64,000 nucleotides of DNA from Warburgia ugandensis (GCA_035236585.1 CP141136.1:55507136-55571135); one strand, 5' to 3'; counted from the stretch's first letter, positions 47,760 through 60,750 are shown. The notes: generated by a model not told the origin, from the letters alone. A program made the numbers and translations.

Positions 47760-50130
47760 TATGATTTTGGAGACAAAGATGTACTTGTCATCTCTATGAA
47801 TCAAAAGAGTAAAGAATCTCATAAAATGAGTGGAACTTATAGACACTAAGATGCACCATTTATTGGGAATTAAGTAGGCTGCAATTGACAGATCACCAAA
47901 TGAACTTTGATGTTCACTGCATCTATCTACTGCAAAAAATAGAGTAATCTAAACTAGGGCCGTCTGACCATGATTCATTTGGTCAATTTCTAATGTCCAA
48001 AAACTGGCCAAAATTGTCTGTGCAGTGAATAGATTCTATTTGGATATCCACTGCGAGGATTTCTGGATGTTCATGGATATTGTTTACAAACATAGACTTT
48101 CTATGTCCAAAACCGATATCCTGGAGGTTTGACCAGATATTAGAATATTTTGATTCACAAAAAAGATATACTCAATGTGTACATACATCAGCTTGAAAAA
48201 TCCTATATCCCAATTGACAAACACCCTATTAGAATTATATGATTGATGTGATTTTTCATGGGTAGGCTACACATTGAAGGCCAAACAAGATAAACAACTT
48301 GGACCTAGGAAAAAAGTGAAAAAAAATATGACATCTGATATCTGATGTTGATTTTTAGCGTTTGGGACATACCGCGACTCTCCAATCACACACTAACCAG
48401 GAAAGGATATGGTGTTTGCAAGTATCGTCAAAAGGATTTCTAAGGTCGTTGGATGGTTATCCCGGCCATTCATCTTCCTGGTAACATTTTTGGTGGGGAA
48501 TACTCAAATTCTTATTATTAAGCTTTATTTCAGTTGTTTCAAACTTTGAAAGCTCTCCATGTTAGGGATGGCAATGGAGGCAGATCAAGGCACTTTGCCA
48601 TCGTCTTATCCAACTCCATATGGGCGTGTATAGAAATGGATCTTGGGACCCCACTCAAATTTAAAAAAATAATTGAATTATAAAAAGAGTTTGAAAGAAT
48701 TTACCAAAAAGACCAACTCACCCACAAAATTTTCACCCCTACTATTATATCTTCCGACTCTTTTCTGCTTGACTTGCAGCTCCATCTCCTGCACAGCTGT
48801 ACCAATCTCAAATTTTCCTCAAGATCTGCCGTCCCTTTGCTCCTGATGATTGTGGAAGCATAACCAGTTTCCCATCAATTGATTTCCAGGGTCAGATCTT
48901 AGTGTCGTCTATAGAAGTATGACCTACACAGGAAGAGAGAAGGGATTTCATTTCATCAGTTCCGATTCTCACTCTGGCAGGAGAAGAATGAGAAAATGAA
49001 AAACAAACCCCTTAATTAATGTCACTGTTATTTCAATATCTTAATGTATTTAAATTATAATTTGAAAACACAAAAACTTGACTTGACTCAAAAGTGGAGT
49101 GAGTTGAGTTAACTTGGGCAACTTGTTAGTGACGAGTGGAATTTTTTTATTTACTTTTAGTTATATTTAGATATTTCACTTTACATACACATGTAATTAT
49201 TGGGCGAGTTAGTTAACACATTATTTTGGAGGTCTTGAGTTCAAATCAGAGAGCAAGTAATATATTTTTGTTACATTGGGAGTTGACTCAACGAGTTACT
49301 CGATTTGACATCAAGTTGAATAACTTGGACAAGTTTTTTGAGCCAACTCGACAAGTTGTAAAATTATGGTTTAAATAAATCTTTTTCTTAAGATGTGTTT
49401 ATATATTTATGTTTATTATAAGTAGACCTTTTAAGCAAACACAAACAACAAAGGCATTGAGAATGCAATAAAGATAGACCTATATTTGGATGATTTAAAA
49501 CATTCAACTTGTTCGGCCTAGCCTATTTATGCTAGCTGTGAAATTCATATCTTTGGATGCTTCTAACTATTAGTTTTTTGAGTTGAAAATTTTAGCGGTA
49601 ATGATTATCATTTAATGATAATAAATTTTAATATCTAGCCAATCTAAGGCAAGTGGAATATGGGATGCGTCTAACTATTAGCTTTTGCAGTTGAAAATTT
49701 TAATGATAACGATTAACAAAGCTGAAACAGAACAGTTAGGACCATACAATGATAATGAATTTTGATATTAGCCACTATAAGGCAAGTAGAATATTATTGA
49801 ACGGATTAGATATGGATGATCTGACGTTTATCAAGATTGCATTGACAAGCGCGTTACCTTCTACTTTTCTAAATCATTTTCTTATTATAATAGCCCACTG
49901 TCTTAAATTCTTGCTTCGCCACTGCCGCTCCTACCCTGCACCTTTGACGGGTCACTAACTGCAAGTCCCAGGTCGTAGAATATGAAATCTCCGTTTTACC
50001 ACTTTCGTCTTCCCTGCTTCCTTGAATTGTTATACTTTACTAAAATAAAAATAAAAATAAAGAGAAAATAAAATGTCAAGTCTGTTGTGGAGTAAAAGAA
50101 AAAGAAGATGGTAAAAATAACGTGATTACC
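47760..50130. other. Non-coding DNA
   Basis: No coding similarity. An imperfect direct repeat lies at 49555-49662 and 49663-49800. Both copies contain GGATGC(T/G)TCTAACTATTAG and AGTTGAAAATTTTA, and the second copy has about 30 extra bases. Text near 48561 (TTAGGGATGGCAATGG) resembles one end of hAT-type MITEs, but no second end was found. Confidence 0.5.
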
Positions 50131-50135
50131 TTTAG

Positions 50136-50262
50136 GGAGCCTTTGCGCAACTGTAAAAGTTATTGTAGTGTGACTTTTGAGGTTAAGGGTTCAAAGCGTG
50201 AAAATAATCTCTTGTAAAAATATAAGGTAAAACTTCGTCCTTATAGTCTGCCCCTTCCCGGA
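50136..50262 (+). mobile_element. Au-like SINE, 3'-truncated
   Basis: Shows the tRNA-like 5' half: GAGCCTTTGCGCAACTGTAA, box B-like AAGGGTTCAAAGCGTG, ATCTCTTGTAAAAATATAAG and CTTATAGTCTGCCCCTTCCC. The 3' end (GTGCACCGGGCTGCCC-type) is missing. Confidence 0.75.
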
Positions 50263-50769
50263 GAAATGCCAAATGGTAGAGCTTTCTGGTATTAAATGCG
50301 ATTTCATCCTGAGAAATGCCAAATGGGAGCAGTGCGGGATAGGAGTTACGTGGAGCATGGTAGTGGAGAAGATTATCCAATGGAGAAGATGATTTTTGGT
50401 GCATGAATTATGGCCTACAGTGCCAGTTATTGCAGGACCGTTTGCTTTTTCTCATTTTTCCCAACTAAAAATCTTTCCTTCAAAGTCGATTCTTAATTAA
50501 TACAGTCACATTTCTTAAAATGGTATGATTTCGTTCCTGTAGAAGCATAAACTACAATGACAAACCAGCCAAAAAGGCCCCAGAAAACAACAACTGGGCA
50601 TTGAAAAGCAGAAAAACGAGAAGAGATTGACTGGAATGGCTCCACTCAGCCAATATCCTACAGAAGGATTAAACCAGAAAAGAACCAATCTTTGTAAAAA
50701 CAAACCTCATGCAGAAGAAGACAATGGGTAGGAAAACACCAATCCAATCTCTGAGCTAAACTCACGAGA

Positions 50770-51620
50770 ATAAGACAGTCACCAGCTAACCAATCTCAAA
50801 TTTCCTAGCTCTTCTAACAGCCCTCCCTGGCGAGCAAGCTCATCAGTTGATGAGTTGCCCGCCCGACGGACATGTCTGAATTCCACCGAACATCTTTGGA
50901 TCTCACTTTTTGTGATTTCGATCAGGTCCCGAAAGCCATGGTCTCCCAAGATTGTGTTTGAACTACTTGATCGAAGCATTGGAAACTCCCTCTATCATCA
51001 GAGGTTGCAGCTTCTTTTCCTCCCAAATATCACTGCTTTTGCAGATTCAGCTGCAACCGTGTTGGAGTAACCAGGTGGGCAAGTGAGTTTTTCCTTGTGT
51101 GTCTTCAGTAAGTCCGCCAACCCGATGGTCCTGGGTTTCTATAGCTCGCCCCATCAATATTAATTTTGAAGGTGCCTGTCAATGGTGGAGTTCCGTTTTG
51201 GTTTAGATGCCTGTTTCGTTCTGGAATCAAGGGTGATTTCAGGTAATCTTATTAGCTATTTTTGCTCTAAATTTATTACTTTGAGAAGCCCATTGACAAA
51301 CATTTTTGAAAGAACAAGAAAACAAAGCTTTCGCATTTGTTCTTCCCTTTGAAAATTTGTCTACAACGTTGGAATTACACCAGTCATATTCTCGAAGTTT
51401 TCGCACCAGATCCTTAGTTTTGTATTGTGTTTGCAGGATTGTCTCACTCCTAAAGCTATGGCATATCTTTGCCAAGTGCGAGGAGGCCCAAAATTTTTAA
51501 ACGATTCAAACCATCTACTGTGTTGTGTCTTAAATGAGTCATGTCCAGAAATCTTTTCCATTGGATGTTCAAAGAGTTCAAAGAATGAGATACGCGCCAT
51601 AAAGCTCATTTAAGGCATCC
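50770..51620 (-). pseudogene. L1-type LINE RNase H remnant (copy 1)
   Basis: Minus-strand pieces in changing frames: NPGPSG near 51140, a GGKEAATS segment near 51020, and in the open segment 50779-50979 GDHGFRDLIEITKSEIQRCS then FRHVRRAGNSSTDELARQGG. This is the RVT_3-type RNase H that plant L1 LINEs carry at their C-terminus (FDG...GNPGPSG..., EA...GL, R.GN..AD.LA). Stops and shifts abolish coding. The upstream open segment 51361-51609 probably belongs to the same element. Confidence 0.75.
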
Positions 51621-51824
51621 AAGTCGTTAATTCTGTTTTTGTTTGTTTGTTCCAATGCATATATAGGTTCCCCAATACATCATCTCTAAGAAGTTGGGTG
51701 TAAAGGCTGTTGCATAAGCAGTTCATATCCTAGAAGTTTCTTTATTGCTGCTTGAGATGCAAGAGCATCAGATAACTTACTCCGTTCCTGTTAAGTGTGT
51801 GCTGTTTTCCACGAGATCAAGGTA

Positions 51825-52011
51825 AAAAAATACAAAAAAGGCAGCCCCGGTGTATGAAGCTCCCGCTTATGCAGGGTCCGGGAAAGGGGTGGGCCACAAG
51901 GGTCAATAATAAGCAGCTTTACCTTACATTTTGCAAGAGGCTGTTTTCACGCTTTGAACTCGTAACCTCAAGATTACATGATGACAACTCTACCTTGTGC
52001 AAGGCTCTCCT
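51825..52011 (-). mobile_element. Au-like SINE, near full length with target duplication
   Basis: Plus-strand reading shows GGCAGCCCCGGTGTATGAAG, CGCTTATGCAGGGTCCGGGA, CACAAGGGTCAATAATAAGC, TTTTGCAAGAGGCTGTTTTC and AACTCGTAACCTCAAGATTA. It is flanked by TCAAGGTA at 51817-51824 and 52012-52019. It lies between the two L1 RNase H remnants. Confidence 0.9.
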
Positions 52012-52065
52012 TCAAGGTAGTAAAGTTTAATGAACATTCGAATATCTAAGTCTTAAGGTCCAGCT

Positions 52066-52380
52066 TTAGTTCGAGCTCTTTAAATTCTTGTAAATTGTTT
52101 CCAGCCCCTTCTTGATGTGCTGTATAGGAAGTTGGGAGCCTCGCATAATCTGCAATTTGCCGAAGTATAAAAAATTATTTTGACATAAGCCAAACATAAA
52201 AAGCACTCCATTCAGCTGCGGTGCTAGATTGATTATGTGAAAAAATAATGTAGGCACTTGAAAAATTCCCATCTACATCTCTTAATATGCCACTAGCCCC
52301 AGCACTTCCAGGATTGCCTCGTGAGGCTCCATTAAAGTCTAATTTAACAAATCATTTAAACAATGGAATCCATTTAACAA
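52066..52380 (-). pseudogene. L1-type LINE RNase H remnant (copy 2)
   Basis: The minus strand reads LDFNGASRGNPGSAGASGIL from about 52366 downwards, then RDVDGNF, with AEWSAFYVWL-like sequence following after a frame change. The catalytic aspartate of the FDG/FNG start and the GNPG turn are clear RNase H features. The first motif reads DFNG rather than NFDG, a variant common in this family. Stops follow. Confidence 0.75.
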
Positions 52381-52589
52381 GAACGACACTTTGTATTTTC
52401 AGCTTCCGATGTCTGTCTCCAAGTAAGTGTAATCGTCCTCCTCATAAGTATTATTAACCAAGTCTGAGTATTCACATGCGTTATGGAAAATTTGGTTCCA
52501 TAAAACTTGAGTGACGACAAGAATCCACCATGACACCCTGTAATCGTCCTCCTACCATTAACCATCAACATAAGTTACCAAAAGATGAT

Positions 52590-55185
52590 GAGATCCTCCG
52601 TAAGAAAAATACGTATATATTGAGAAGGATACCCATGTCTTATAACTAACTCAACTCCTTCTCTCCGAGCGATGTGGGCTCAACCTATCATCCTACTTGA
52701 GTTCCTTAATCATCTTGGGCTTCACCTCCTTCAGACCGACCTACAGGCCCCTTAGTGTTCACTCAAAAATGGTTGTCTTTTATACCTCATATGGAGTGTC
52801 TATTTAGTGTTCCTCTTGACTAATTGAAAAATGAGAAGGAGAAGTGTACTTTCTTGCTCACCAAAGAAGTATAGTTTTTAGAGCTCCCTTGTGCCACATT
52901 AGCATGAACAAATCTATTAATTTAAAAGATAGTGACAAGCCTAATCCAACGATATTAGTTTTGTATTGATGGGATAATATTAGACCCTTCATGCAAAATG
53001 CTCTGGTTAGGGTTTTACCAGGAAAATGTAGACCATTTGTTTTTATAAAATAATGTGCCCATCAAATATCTAGTTGGGATACGACTGAAGTCATGAACTA
53101 TAGTTGTTGATGGTATGTGTGCAAGTTTAGGTAATGGATAAACACAAATTTTCCATGTGGGCTCAGAAAGTACTTCCTAAGGATGGTCTATCTACATACC
53201 TTGTCCGTGTCTCTTAATATTTTATTGAGTTATTAAATGAAAATAAGAATTGATATTATCACCCTAAGGCAGTTGTCGCAAATGGCATAGCCATCACGAA
53301 TCACGTGGTAGGACCCACCACATAAGCATGAGGGGCTAATGCATAGCTGTCAAAATCGGACCAATCCGGAGCGCCAGGCTGTGACGAAGGATTACAGGCA
53401 TGCACAATCACGGGACTTTTTCTTTTTCTCTTTCTTTATGTTTTCCTCTCTCTCTCTCTCAATATATGTAGATAATTCGTAATCCTTTTTTCATTTGGTT
53501 TTTTAGAAAAATGCTACTGGATTTGGGTATTTTTGTAAAAAAGTCTAACACTTTTTTAGTTTTACACATTTACCATTAAATTTTCATGATCATTGCAAAA
53601 TTGCCATTCAGTTAGTTTTCCATACTCCTTTCAATTTAGTTTTTTCAAAATTCTAATATTATCCTTCTCTATTTCTCTTCATTAATATATTCTAATAGAC
53701 CTATTAGTGTACGTGATTTTTCACTTCATTAATTAACAGAAATCTTTGAAATTGATTGTTCAAGACAGGGGAGAGAGAAGTAGAAGATCCAAGTCTTAGA
53801 TTTTTAATTTTTATTAAAAAGGACATCAAATGAAGAGCTTCAAGTCTTCTACACTTTGTTGTTCATGTGAATAGTACTAATATTTTTCTTATACTTTAAA
53901 CTTGAAATTTTGTTTAATTTTTTTTATTTTTGATTGATCTCAATTATTTATTATTTTTTTAGTTTTTGTTAGGAAGAATTTTATATTAGTTTTTAGTTAT
54001 AAATTGAAATTTAAATTGTTGAATTTCATTGAAGAAGCTTAATAGGTACTATTGTATAGGTTGGTGAACATGATATCTTTGTGATTGAATATTTCACCAT
54101 TGGTTGGATTTTGTTGAAATCCAATCATATCATTAGATTTCTTATTATTCAATTGTGTTAGATACCAAGTTTTGCTAAATCTTTCATTAATAAGTCATTG
54201 AACTTAGTGGCCAAAGTCATTGAAACCTGCTACCTTACTATGTTTGTGAAATAGCAGATTTTTTAGAACATATTAAAATAAAAAATAAACAAGAGTAATA
54301 TTAAAATTAAAAAAAACTAATACGGAGAAAGGATGGAAACTAATACGATGACAATTTTGCAAAGCTCACAAAAACTTAATAGTAAATTTGCAAAACTAAA
54401 AAAACAGTGAACTTTTCTAAAAAAATACAAAAATATAATGACATCTTTGCAAAAGATTCTTTCTTTTCTAAAAAGTCTGGGTAAAACGATCTAAGACTTT
54501 TGACCCTCAAAAGGGTCAGGATTATCTAGAGTATATGTGCCTATCTAAGAGGAGCCCAGAAGATTTATAGTTTAGTTTGAATCACTAGAAAGCCATGCGG
54601 GCTCTACTAGTACTTGTGCACATGCAACCCGCAAGCAGCACAGAAGATGCTCTTCCAAAGACCAGCAACTACAAATATCTAACTAAGACTGTGAAGTACT
54701 GGCCCTAGTGGCAGTGCCATCACCCAAAAAAGAGTGTAAGAATATGGTTTAGCTTGTAGGGTGAGATCCAAGTAAAAAGTGTGTGGTCTATGAGTCGAGG
54801 TTGCAACACTCAGTCCTAACCACTAGGTCTCATCTGACCATTGTTAATGTAACACTCCCACCAAATGTTACATCCTAGCTTTTGGTGACTACAAGTGGCA
54901 TTTTCTTTGAATTGTCTTCTACTTTGGCTACGTCATGTTTGGTCCTTTTTCACGAGAAAACGAAGATGCTTCTGCCAGGCATGATAGCTCCTGCTGAAAA
55001 AAATAATTTTGTTATTTTTCACCAGAAAACAGAAATAATAATTTTATGGAAATTGCAAGTGTCGGGAAGCATTGAACTAGTCGTGGAGGTGATGGGCTTC
55101 TTGACCTCGTGTCCATTAAAATGGCTTGAAACGATATTATCTGAGCTTTTGTGTTTTGATATATACATCTAGGTGACGAAGCTTT
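52590..55185. other. No supported gene
   Basis: AT-rich intergenic DNA, especially 53500-54480, with a short CT run at about 53443-53461. The 96-codon frame at 54882-55172 has no recognisable similarity. GTAACACTCCCACCAAATGTTAC at 54848 is a short imperfect palindrome. Confidence 0.5.
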
Positions 55186-55195
55186 GTTTAGTCAG

Positions 55196-55217
55196 AGAGA
55201 GAGAGAGAGAGAGAGAG
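55196..55217. repeat. (GA)n microsatellite
   Basis: Eleven GA dinucleotides just upstream of a SINE copy. Confidence 0.9.
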
Positions 55218-55263
55218 CAGCTCTGTGTGGTACGTTCAAGGGGGGGGTCTCATGAAGATAAAG

Positions 55264-55438
55264 GCAGCCCTGGTGCACAGCTATGCAGGATCTTGGTAAA
55301 GGGCAGATCACGAGGCTTTATATTATGCAATTTTACCTTGCATTTTAGCAAGGGATTATTTTCACACTTTAAACCCGTTTAAACCCGTGACATGACTGGA
55401 CAGCTTCACCGTTCCATCAAACTCTCCTTCGCAGATCT
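55264..55438 (-). mobile_element. Au-like SINE with target duplication
   Basis: Plus-strand reading shows GCAGCCCTGGTGCACAGCTA, GGGCAGATCACGAGGC, TTTTACCTTGCATTTTAGCA and TAAACCCGTGACATGACTGG. The word TTTAAACCCG is duplicated locally. GATAAAG occurs at 55257-55263 and 55439-55445, a probable target duplication. Confidence 0.82.
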
Positions 55439-56275
55439 GATAAAGCGGCAATAGTAAAGTTGAAGGTTTTAGTGGATACTAGTCAAACTCTTCATTTGAC
55501 TATTCAGACACTGGCTCCGACATCACCGAAAGCTTCCCTGGTCATTTATTATGTTTTGCTCCTATCCAAATTCATCTCCCTCGCGGGACCATATTGTAGG
55601 GACATCTTAGTGGCGTTAACCCAATCTCTTTTGTTGTTCTTCCGTGTTTATGTTTTCGGCCGACAAACTTTTCTTTTCTTTCCATCGGTCAAGCTGTTTC
55701 GAACCAAAACACGAGCACAGACTCCCGGGATTACGGCTTTGAAATGAACTAACAAAATTGAGAAAATGGTGAGTGGGGAATGCATGTACTAAAAGTCCCG
55801 ACCTTTTCTACACCACAGTTTAATCATAAAAAGTTCTAAACTTGTCAAATGTTTTGAACTAAATGAAAATTGTCCAATTAAATACAAAAGGAATTCAGTG
55901 AAACACAATTTCCACGAATATATAATTTTTCAAATTTAAAAATCTTCATAAAACTAGTAGTAAGTTCCAGCAAAAAGTTGTGTGCCTGATTGAGAAACTT
56001 GTTTTTATTGTTTTCTTGAAATTTTCTTTTTCACAACTTGAAAACCGAACACGTTTGCTGTTGTAAAATAGAAACAAAAAAATATTCAAGTTTCCCAAAC
56101 AAGAAATCTATTTCTCATTGTCATCATGCTTACTTCCTAACATTTCCCCTTTCTTTTCCTAAGATGCCCAACTTTTCTTTGTTTGCTTTTGTTTTCCGCC
56201 GCTATTATCATTTTTTATTTCTGTAAAAGTGGGTGAATTTCATTAGAAAACTAGGGACCCAAGAGGGCGCTAGAA

Positions 56276-56455
56276 GTAGAGCTTTGGCGCAATAGTAGAG
56301 TTGTCTTTGTGTAACCTTGATGTCAGGGGTTCAAGGTGTGTGGAAGCAGCCTCTTGCAAAATGCAAGGTAAAACTGTGTACTATTGACCCTTGTAGTTCT
56401 CCCTTTTCTGGACCCTGCATATGTGGGAACTTTCCGCACCTGGCTGCCCATTATT
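56276..56455 (+). mobile_element. Au-like SINE, near full length
   Basis: TAGAGCTTTGGCGCAATAGT (tRNA-like box A region), GTCAGGGGTTCAAGGTGTG (box B), GCAGCCTCTTGCAAAATGCA, CTATTGACCCTTGTAGTTCT, TCTGGACCCTGCATATGTGG and CACCTGGCTGCCC. This is the clearest forward copy in the window. Confidence 0.9.
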
Positions 56456-57128
56456 ATATGTGAAAGCTGATCTTATCTTATAATATACAAAGAGGAGCCG
56501 AGTAATGGATGCTCAATGAGAAGGACTCTGCTTGGAGATTTTGGTACACAATGGTTTATTGATATTGTCAAGATGAGCATTCTAGGCCTCAAATTCTTTT
56601 TCGAGCATACTTAGAGATGTGGCAGTAGTACAGTGTAGACACACTTGCCCGAGAAGGGGTTGATCTTCTTTGCCATATAGTGTGAAACTGAAGGTTCTGT
56701 ATTTTGTTTTTCTATTTCTGTTGTTCTAGGAGACAATTTTTTGGTTCTCTTTTTCATAGCTGTATATATCCTTGAATGGTTCTCCAGATCGATTTGCTTT
56801 TAATTGAATTACTGTTTATAAAAATAAAGAAGAGCAGGACGCCATCCTCTTCCTTTTGATTGACTGGGAGATGTTTAATAAAATAAATAACTAGACCTTT
56901 AAATGTTTGAATGCATGACCATCCACCGTTTCGAACTTGAAAGGAATATTGATTTAGTTTAAGGAGTCTATCACTTGGATGGCTTGGAGGCTGTGCTTGG
57001 TGTGTGTTTCAAACAATAAAAAAAAGAAAAAAGAAAAACATATTGATTTAGTTTAAAGGTTGAAACTCTTTTTCAAGTCTAATAGAATTATTTTTTTTCT
57101 TTGTTTTTTCAGTGTATACCTACCAAGC

Positions 57129-57131
<3 letters not shown>

Positions 57132-57183
<52 letters not shown>
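57132..57183. repeat. (CT)n microsatellite, about 52 bp
   Basis: Uninterrupted CT dinucleotides. The open frames covering it on both strands are artefacts. Confidence 0.97.
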
Positions 57184-57187
<4 letters not shown>

Positions 57188-57315
57188 GTTGGTTGTAGTA
57201 TTTCTTGATATTATGAATTTTCTAGTAGTAAAATGGGAAAAATCTAAATAAAGAGTTAGCTTATGAAAAAAATGCCAATATTCATCCAACTAAAAGGAAT
57301 CAATTAATAAGAAAC

Positions 57316-57510
57316 TGTTAGAGATATAACTATTGTTGGCTTACTTCTTATTAGCATAAGCTTTTAGGTTGAATGGTAATCCAACATAATATAAGAGCCC
57401 AAAAAGTATCTTCTAAAGCATGGGGTGTGTTAGAGATATAACTATTGTTGGCCTACGTTTTTGTTAGCTTAAGCATTTAAGTTGAATGATAATCCAACAT
57501 ATAAATAAGT
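57316..57510 (+). repeat. Copia/TRIM LTR-like direct repeat pair
   Basis: TGTTAGAGATATAACTATTG occurs at 57316 and 57428, each followed by TTGGC, TTAGC(A/T)TAAGC, TTGAATG and TAATCCAACAT. A G-rich tract (GCATGGGGTG) precedes the second copy, as a polypurine tract would precede an LTR. The word is typical of Copia LTR starts. The unit is only about 110 bp, so it is a remnant or a miniature element. Confidence 0.6.
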
Positions 57511-58307
57511 TAGACAAGTTCTAAACAACTATGCAGCAATAATTAAATAGATATTGGTGTGTGAAATAATTAAACTATAAGGCACCAACTTGATTTCCAT
57601 TTTGAAGTGTATCCAGGCAAAGCAGATGATTGTGGATAACTGATACATCCGGCAGCAATGGATAAAGAATCAGATCAGATAATGAAAATTGAAAATTCAT
57701 TAGTTCATAAAGAAGAATCAGGAAAGGAAAATGTCAGACTGAAACATATAAAAAGCATTTCTGAGTGCAACAAAAGGCCAATACAGGATTACAGTATTTT
57801 ATCAACTTATATGTAATGTATAACATATAGAAGTAATAAAATAAAGAATTGTTAATTTATGTACATGACTTTTGGCGATGGTAGAAGTCCATGTGTCAAG
57901 GTTGTGAATGATGCTGATGATGCACCACCTGGCCTCCTTGTAAAACCATTGCGGCTGTTTGCAACCCGACTAAGAATGATAGATCAAGCTGCTATGAAAT
58001 AGTGAAAAATTTCCCAGCTATTTGCAGTTTTACAACATAGATAAATTATGCAGACACGTATGGAATAATCTCAGAAGCTTGGGCCGTTTGTTCTAGAATA
58101 ATTTTGTCGGTGCTTTGAGGCTACAAATAATTTTACTATTTTAGAGTAGCTTAATTCATGAATCCAGTAGCCCCATTAGGTAATTAAAGAATTACCTGTT
58201 GCAGACCAATTAACGGTACAAGCATGGCTAAATTGTTCCTGTCTAACTCTATATAAACGATCTACGCTTTATATAAATGATCTTAGCCACTATTTGTCTT
58301 GGGTATT

Positions 58308-58500
58308 AGGTAAAGGGCATCCTTGGTGCATGAAGTTCCTGCATATGCAAGGTCTGAGTAAGGAGTGGACCACATGGATTAATAGTATACAACTTTATCT
58401 TACATTTTTCAAGATCAGGTTATTTTCATGCCTTGAACCCGTGATCTCAAGGTCATACGATGTCAACTCTATCAACTCTATCGTTGCCCAGAGCTCCCCT
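58308..58500 (-). mobile_element. Au-like SINE
   Basis: Plus-strand reading shows GGGCATCCTTGGTGCATGAA, CATATGCAAGGTCTGAGTAA, GTGGACCACATGGATTAATA and TTGAACCCGTGATCTCAAGG. The word ATCAACTCT is duplicated within the 5' part. A CT run follows at 58501-58524. Confidence 0.85.
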
Positions 58501-59482
58501 TCTCTCTCTCTTTCTCTCTCTCTAGATGATGATATTAAATTTTGACTAGTGAATTGGAGAATTGTCCAGAGTTGCCTTGACTCATCAGCAAAATTACTTG
58601 ATTAGTCGCCAACCAACTCAGTGACATTGGTAATCTCTGGATCTGGCTCATCAGATGGGGCGTTTCGAGTCTTTGCACAGTTTCATTACGAGGCTCTTAT
58701 ATCATCTGGTAGACCACTTCATAAGAAACAAAATCAGTGAAAAGACAAAGCGGAAAAGACGGTGGCTGTTAGGCTCTTTCTTAATTAATAAGCACCTCCA
58801 GGCCCCATATGTGTCACATACACGTATAATCAACTCAGCTTGTCTCTTATGGAGTGTGTCTTATTCCTATCCATTTCAATAAGAGCCGATACCATGCAAA
58901 CATCAAGCTTCAATTTAGAAATCACCAAGAAGAATCTAACGGATGGCTTCTGCCGGAGTGTCTTACGGATGGGATGGCTATTTGGCCAAGTACTAGAACC
59001 ATCTGATTCCCTTCTGATGATTTAGAAACCAACAGTCTTGGCATTAGACACACATTTATCCATGCCATGCGGGTCTGAAAGATTGGCCCAAAGTCTTGAT
59101 GCTGATGGCACCACCTCCATAATTAAGTATCCTCTAGTAATAAATTACATGCGTCTAGATGGATGAGATAAGGGTGGGAAAAGGAAGGTGACCAGCTATA
59201 GTCCATTTAGATGTCATCTTCCAACTATGAAAATGAATGAAATAACATAAAGCATGTATTGCCAATAGCCGTCTTACGCAGCTGGTCGCAGATAAGAAGT
59301 CACCTCCCCTGATTATACTGGGTTGCAAGTTTGAAAGTGGCACCTTCTCCTCTCCTTGTTCAGGAGATTTCGACTTGGTAGGCTTTTCTTTCTTTATATT
59401 TCTTTCTCCTTTTTTTGTTTCCTCATTAGATAAGCAGATTTTTTATGGATAACATAAACTAATGAGCGACTTGAACTTGTGA

Positions 59483-59618
59483 AAAAAGGGCATCCCCGGT
59501 GCACAAGCTTTTGCATATGCAGGTCCGAAAAAGGGGCAGAACACAAGGGTCAATAGTATGTAACTTTATCTTGTCTTGAACCCGTGACCTCAAGGTCACA
59601 CTATAACAACTCTACCGG
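59483..59618 (-). mobile_element. Au-like SINE with internal deletion
   Basis: Plus-strand reading shows GGGCATCCCCGGTGCACAAG, GGCAGAACACAAGGGTCAAT and TTGAACCCGTGACCTCAAGG. The segment between (the GCATTTTGCAAGAGGCTG-type middle) is missing. Flanking TGAACTTGTGA (59472-59482) and TGAACTCGTGA (59619-59629) look like a target duplication with one difference. Confidence 0.85.
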
Positions 59619-59639
59619 TGAACTCGTGAGCTAACATAA

Positions 59640-60750
59640 AAATGTCTCTTATTGTGCCACTCAGAAGGCAAGAACTCACTTTGTAATTCTTAGCTGTGTC
59701 AAAACAAAAGAAAAAGCTCAAATTTAACAATTTCTTAAACTGGCTAACTCAACTATTTCTTTAGCCCATAGTTTTCGTAGTGCCTTCTCAAGAGTAAATT
59801 CCATTACGGGCTAGGAATGCAGGCAGTGGCATGGATGGACCCGACGGTCCTTTGCAATTTTACGTGGTTGAAAAGATTCCATCGTTGCCGGACAAAAATA
59901 TCCTTGCCTTTATAGCAAATAACAAAGTCATCCCTGCTTTATTCATCATCATTGTGAAGGAATTGTATTGCAGACTTTCCTCGATGGTTTGGTCCGCTTT
60001 CGGCCACTTAGAAACCCGTTGAGACTGAAAAGGAAGGATCGCATCTAAAACTGGTAAGAAGTAAAAAAAGCCATCATCAACGGTTTGGATTTGTATTGAG
60101 AACTATGGCCCACTCGTAATGAGTCCAGAAAATTCCTTTTGTTCTCATACACATGAGGCACGTGATGGTTTTCTTCATAATGAAGAGTAGCACCAGTAAT
60201 ATATAAACTGACAATTTCCGAATTCCCCCTTTTTTCTCTCTCTTTTGTTTTTGTTTTTTTTTTTTAATGTGGTTGCTACAATTTGTCTTTTCCAACTTGT
60301 CCCATTGAACTACCCAGATTCCTTTACGATAATTTACCAAAGTTTAAGCATTACATGTGTTTATTATAAGGGGATGGATAGAATACACATATAAAGTAAC
60401 AAATCCACTAACTCATAAAATAAACAAAAAGATATAAAATTCCATTTTACAAATTTGTTTCATTAGATAACAAAAAACACTTGCCTTAAGATGTCTCGAG
60501 GCTTCTCAAAAGCAGCCAAAATATTTTCAAGACATCTGACTGAGACGTGGCATTCACATCGCGTTTTGGAGGCAGAATCTGAGCTGTATCGACAGGGACG
60601 AAGGGTCTATCATTTTGCATTATTTATTATTTTCCTTCATTTTTATTTGGATTTATCATCTTTATTTATCATTTATTTGTTATATCTTTTACAGGGTTGT
60701 TTATCAGTATCCGGAGACCGGCTAATTCCTGTCAATGGACGCCCAGTTGC
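59640..60750. other. Region upstream of the TIP1 aquaporin
   Basis: Non-coding as far as can be seen, with small unrecognised frames at 59831-60022 and 60491-60784. It should contain the TIP1 promoter. No other motif is strong enough to name. Confidence 0.5.

Noticed and set aside
48555-48600. hAT-type MITE end (AGGGATGGCAATGG)
   Set aside because: No second inverted end within several hundred bases.
57053-57289. Minus-strand frame with Arg-Glu repeats
   Set aside because: Translation of the CT microsatellite.
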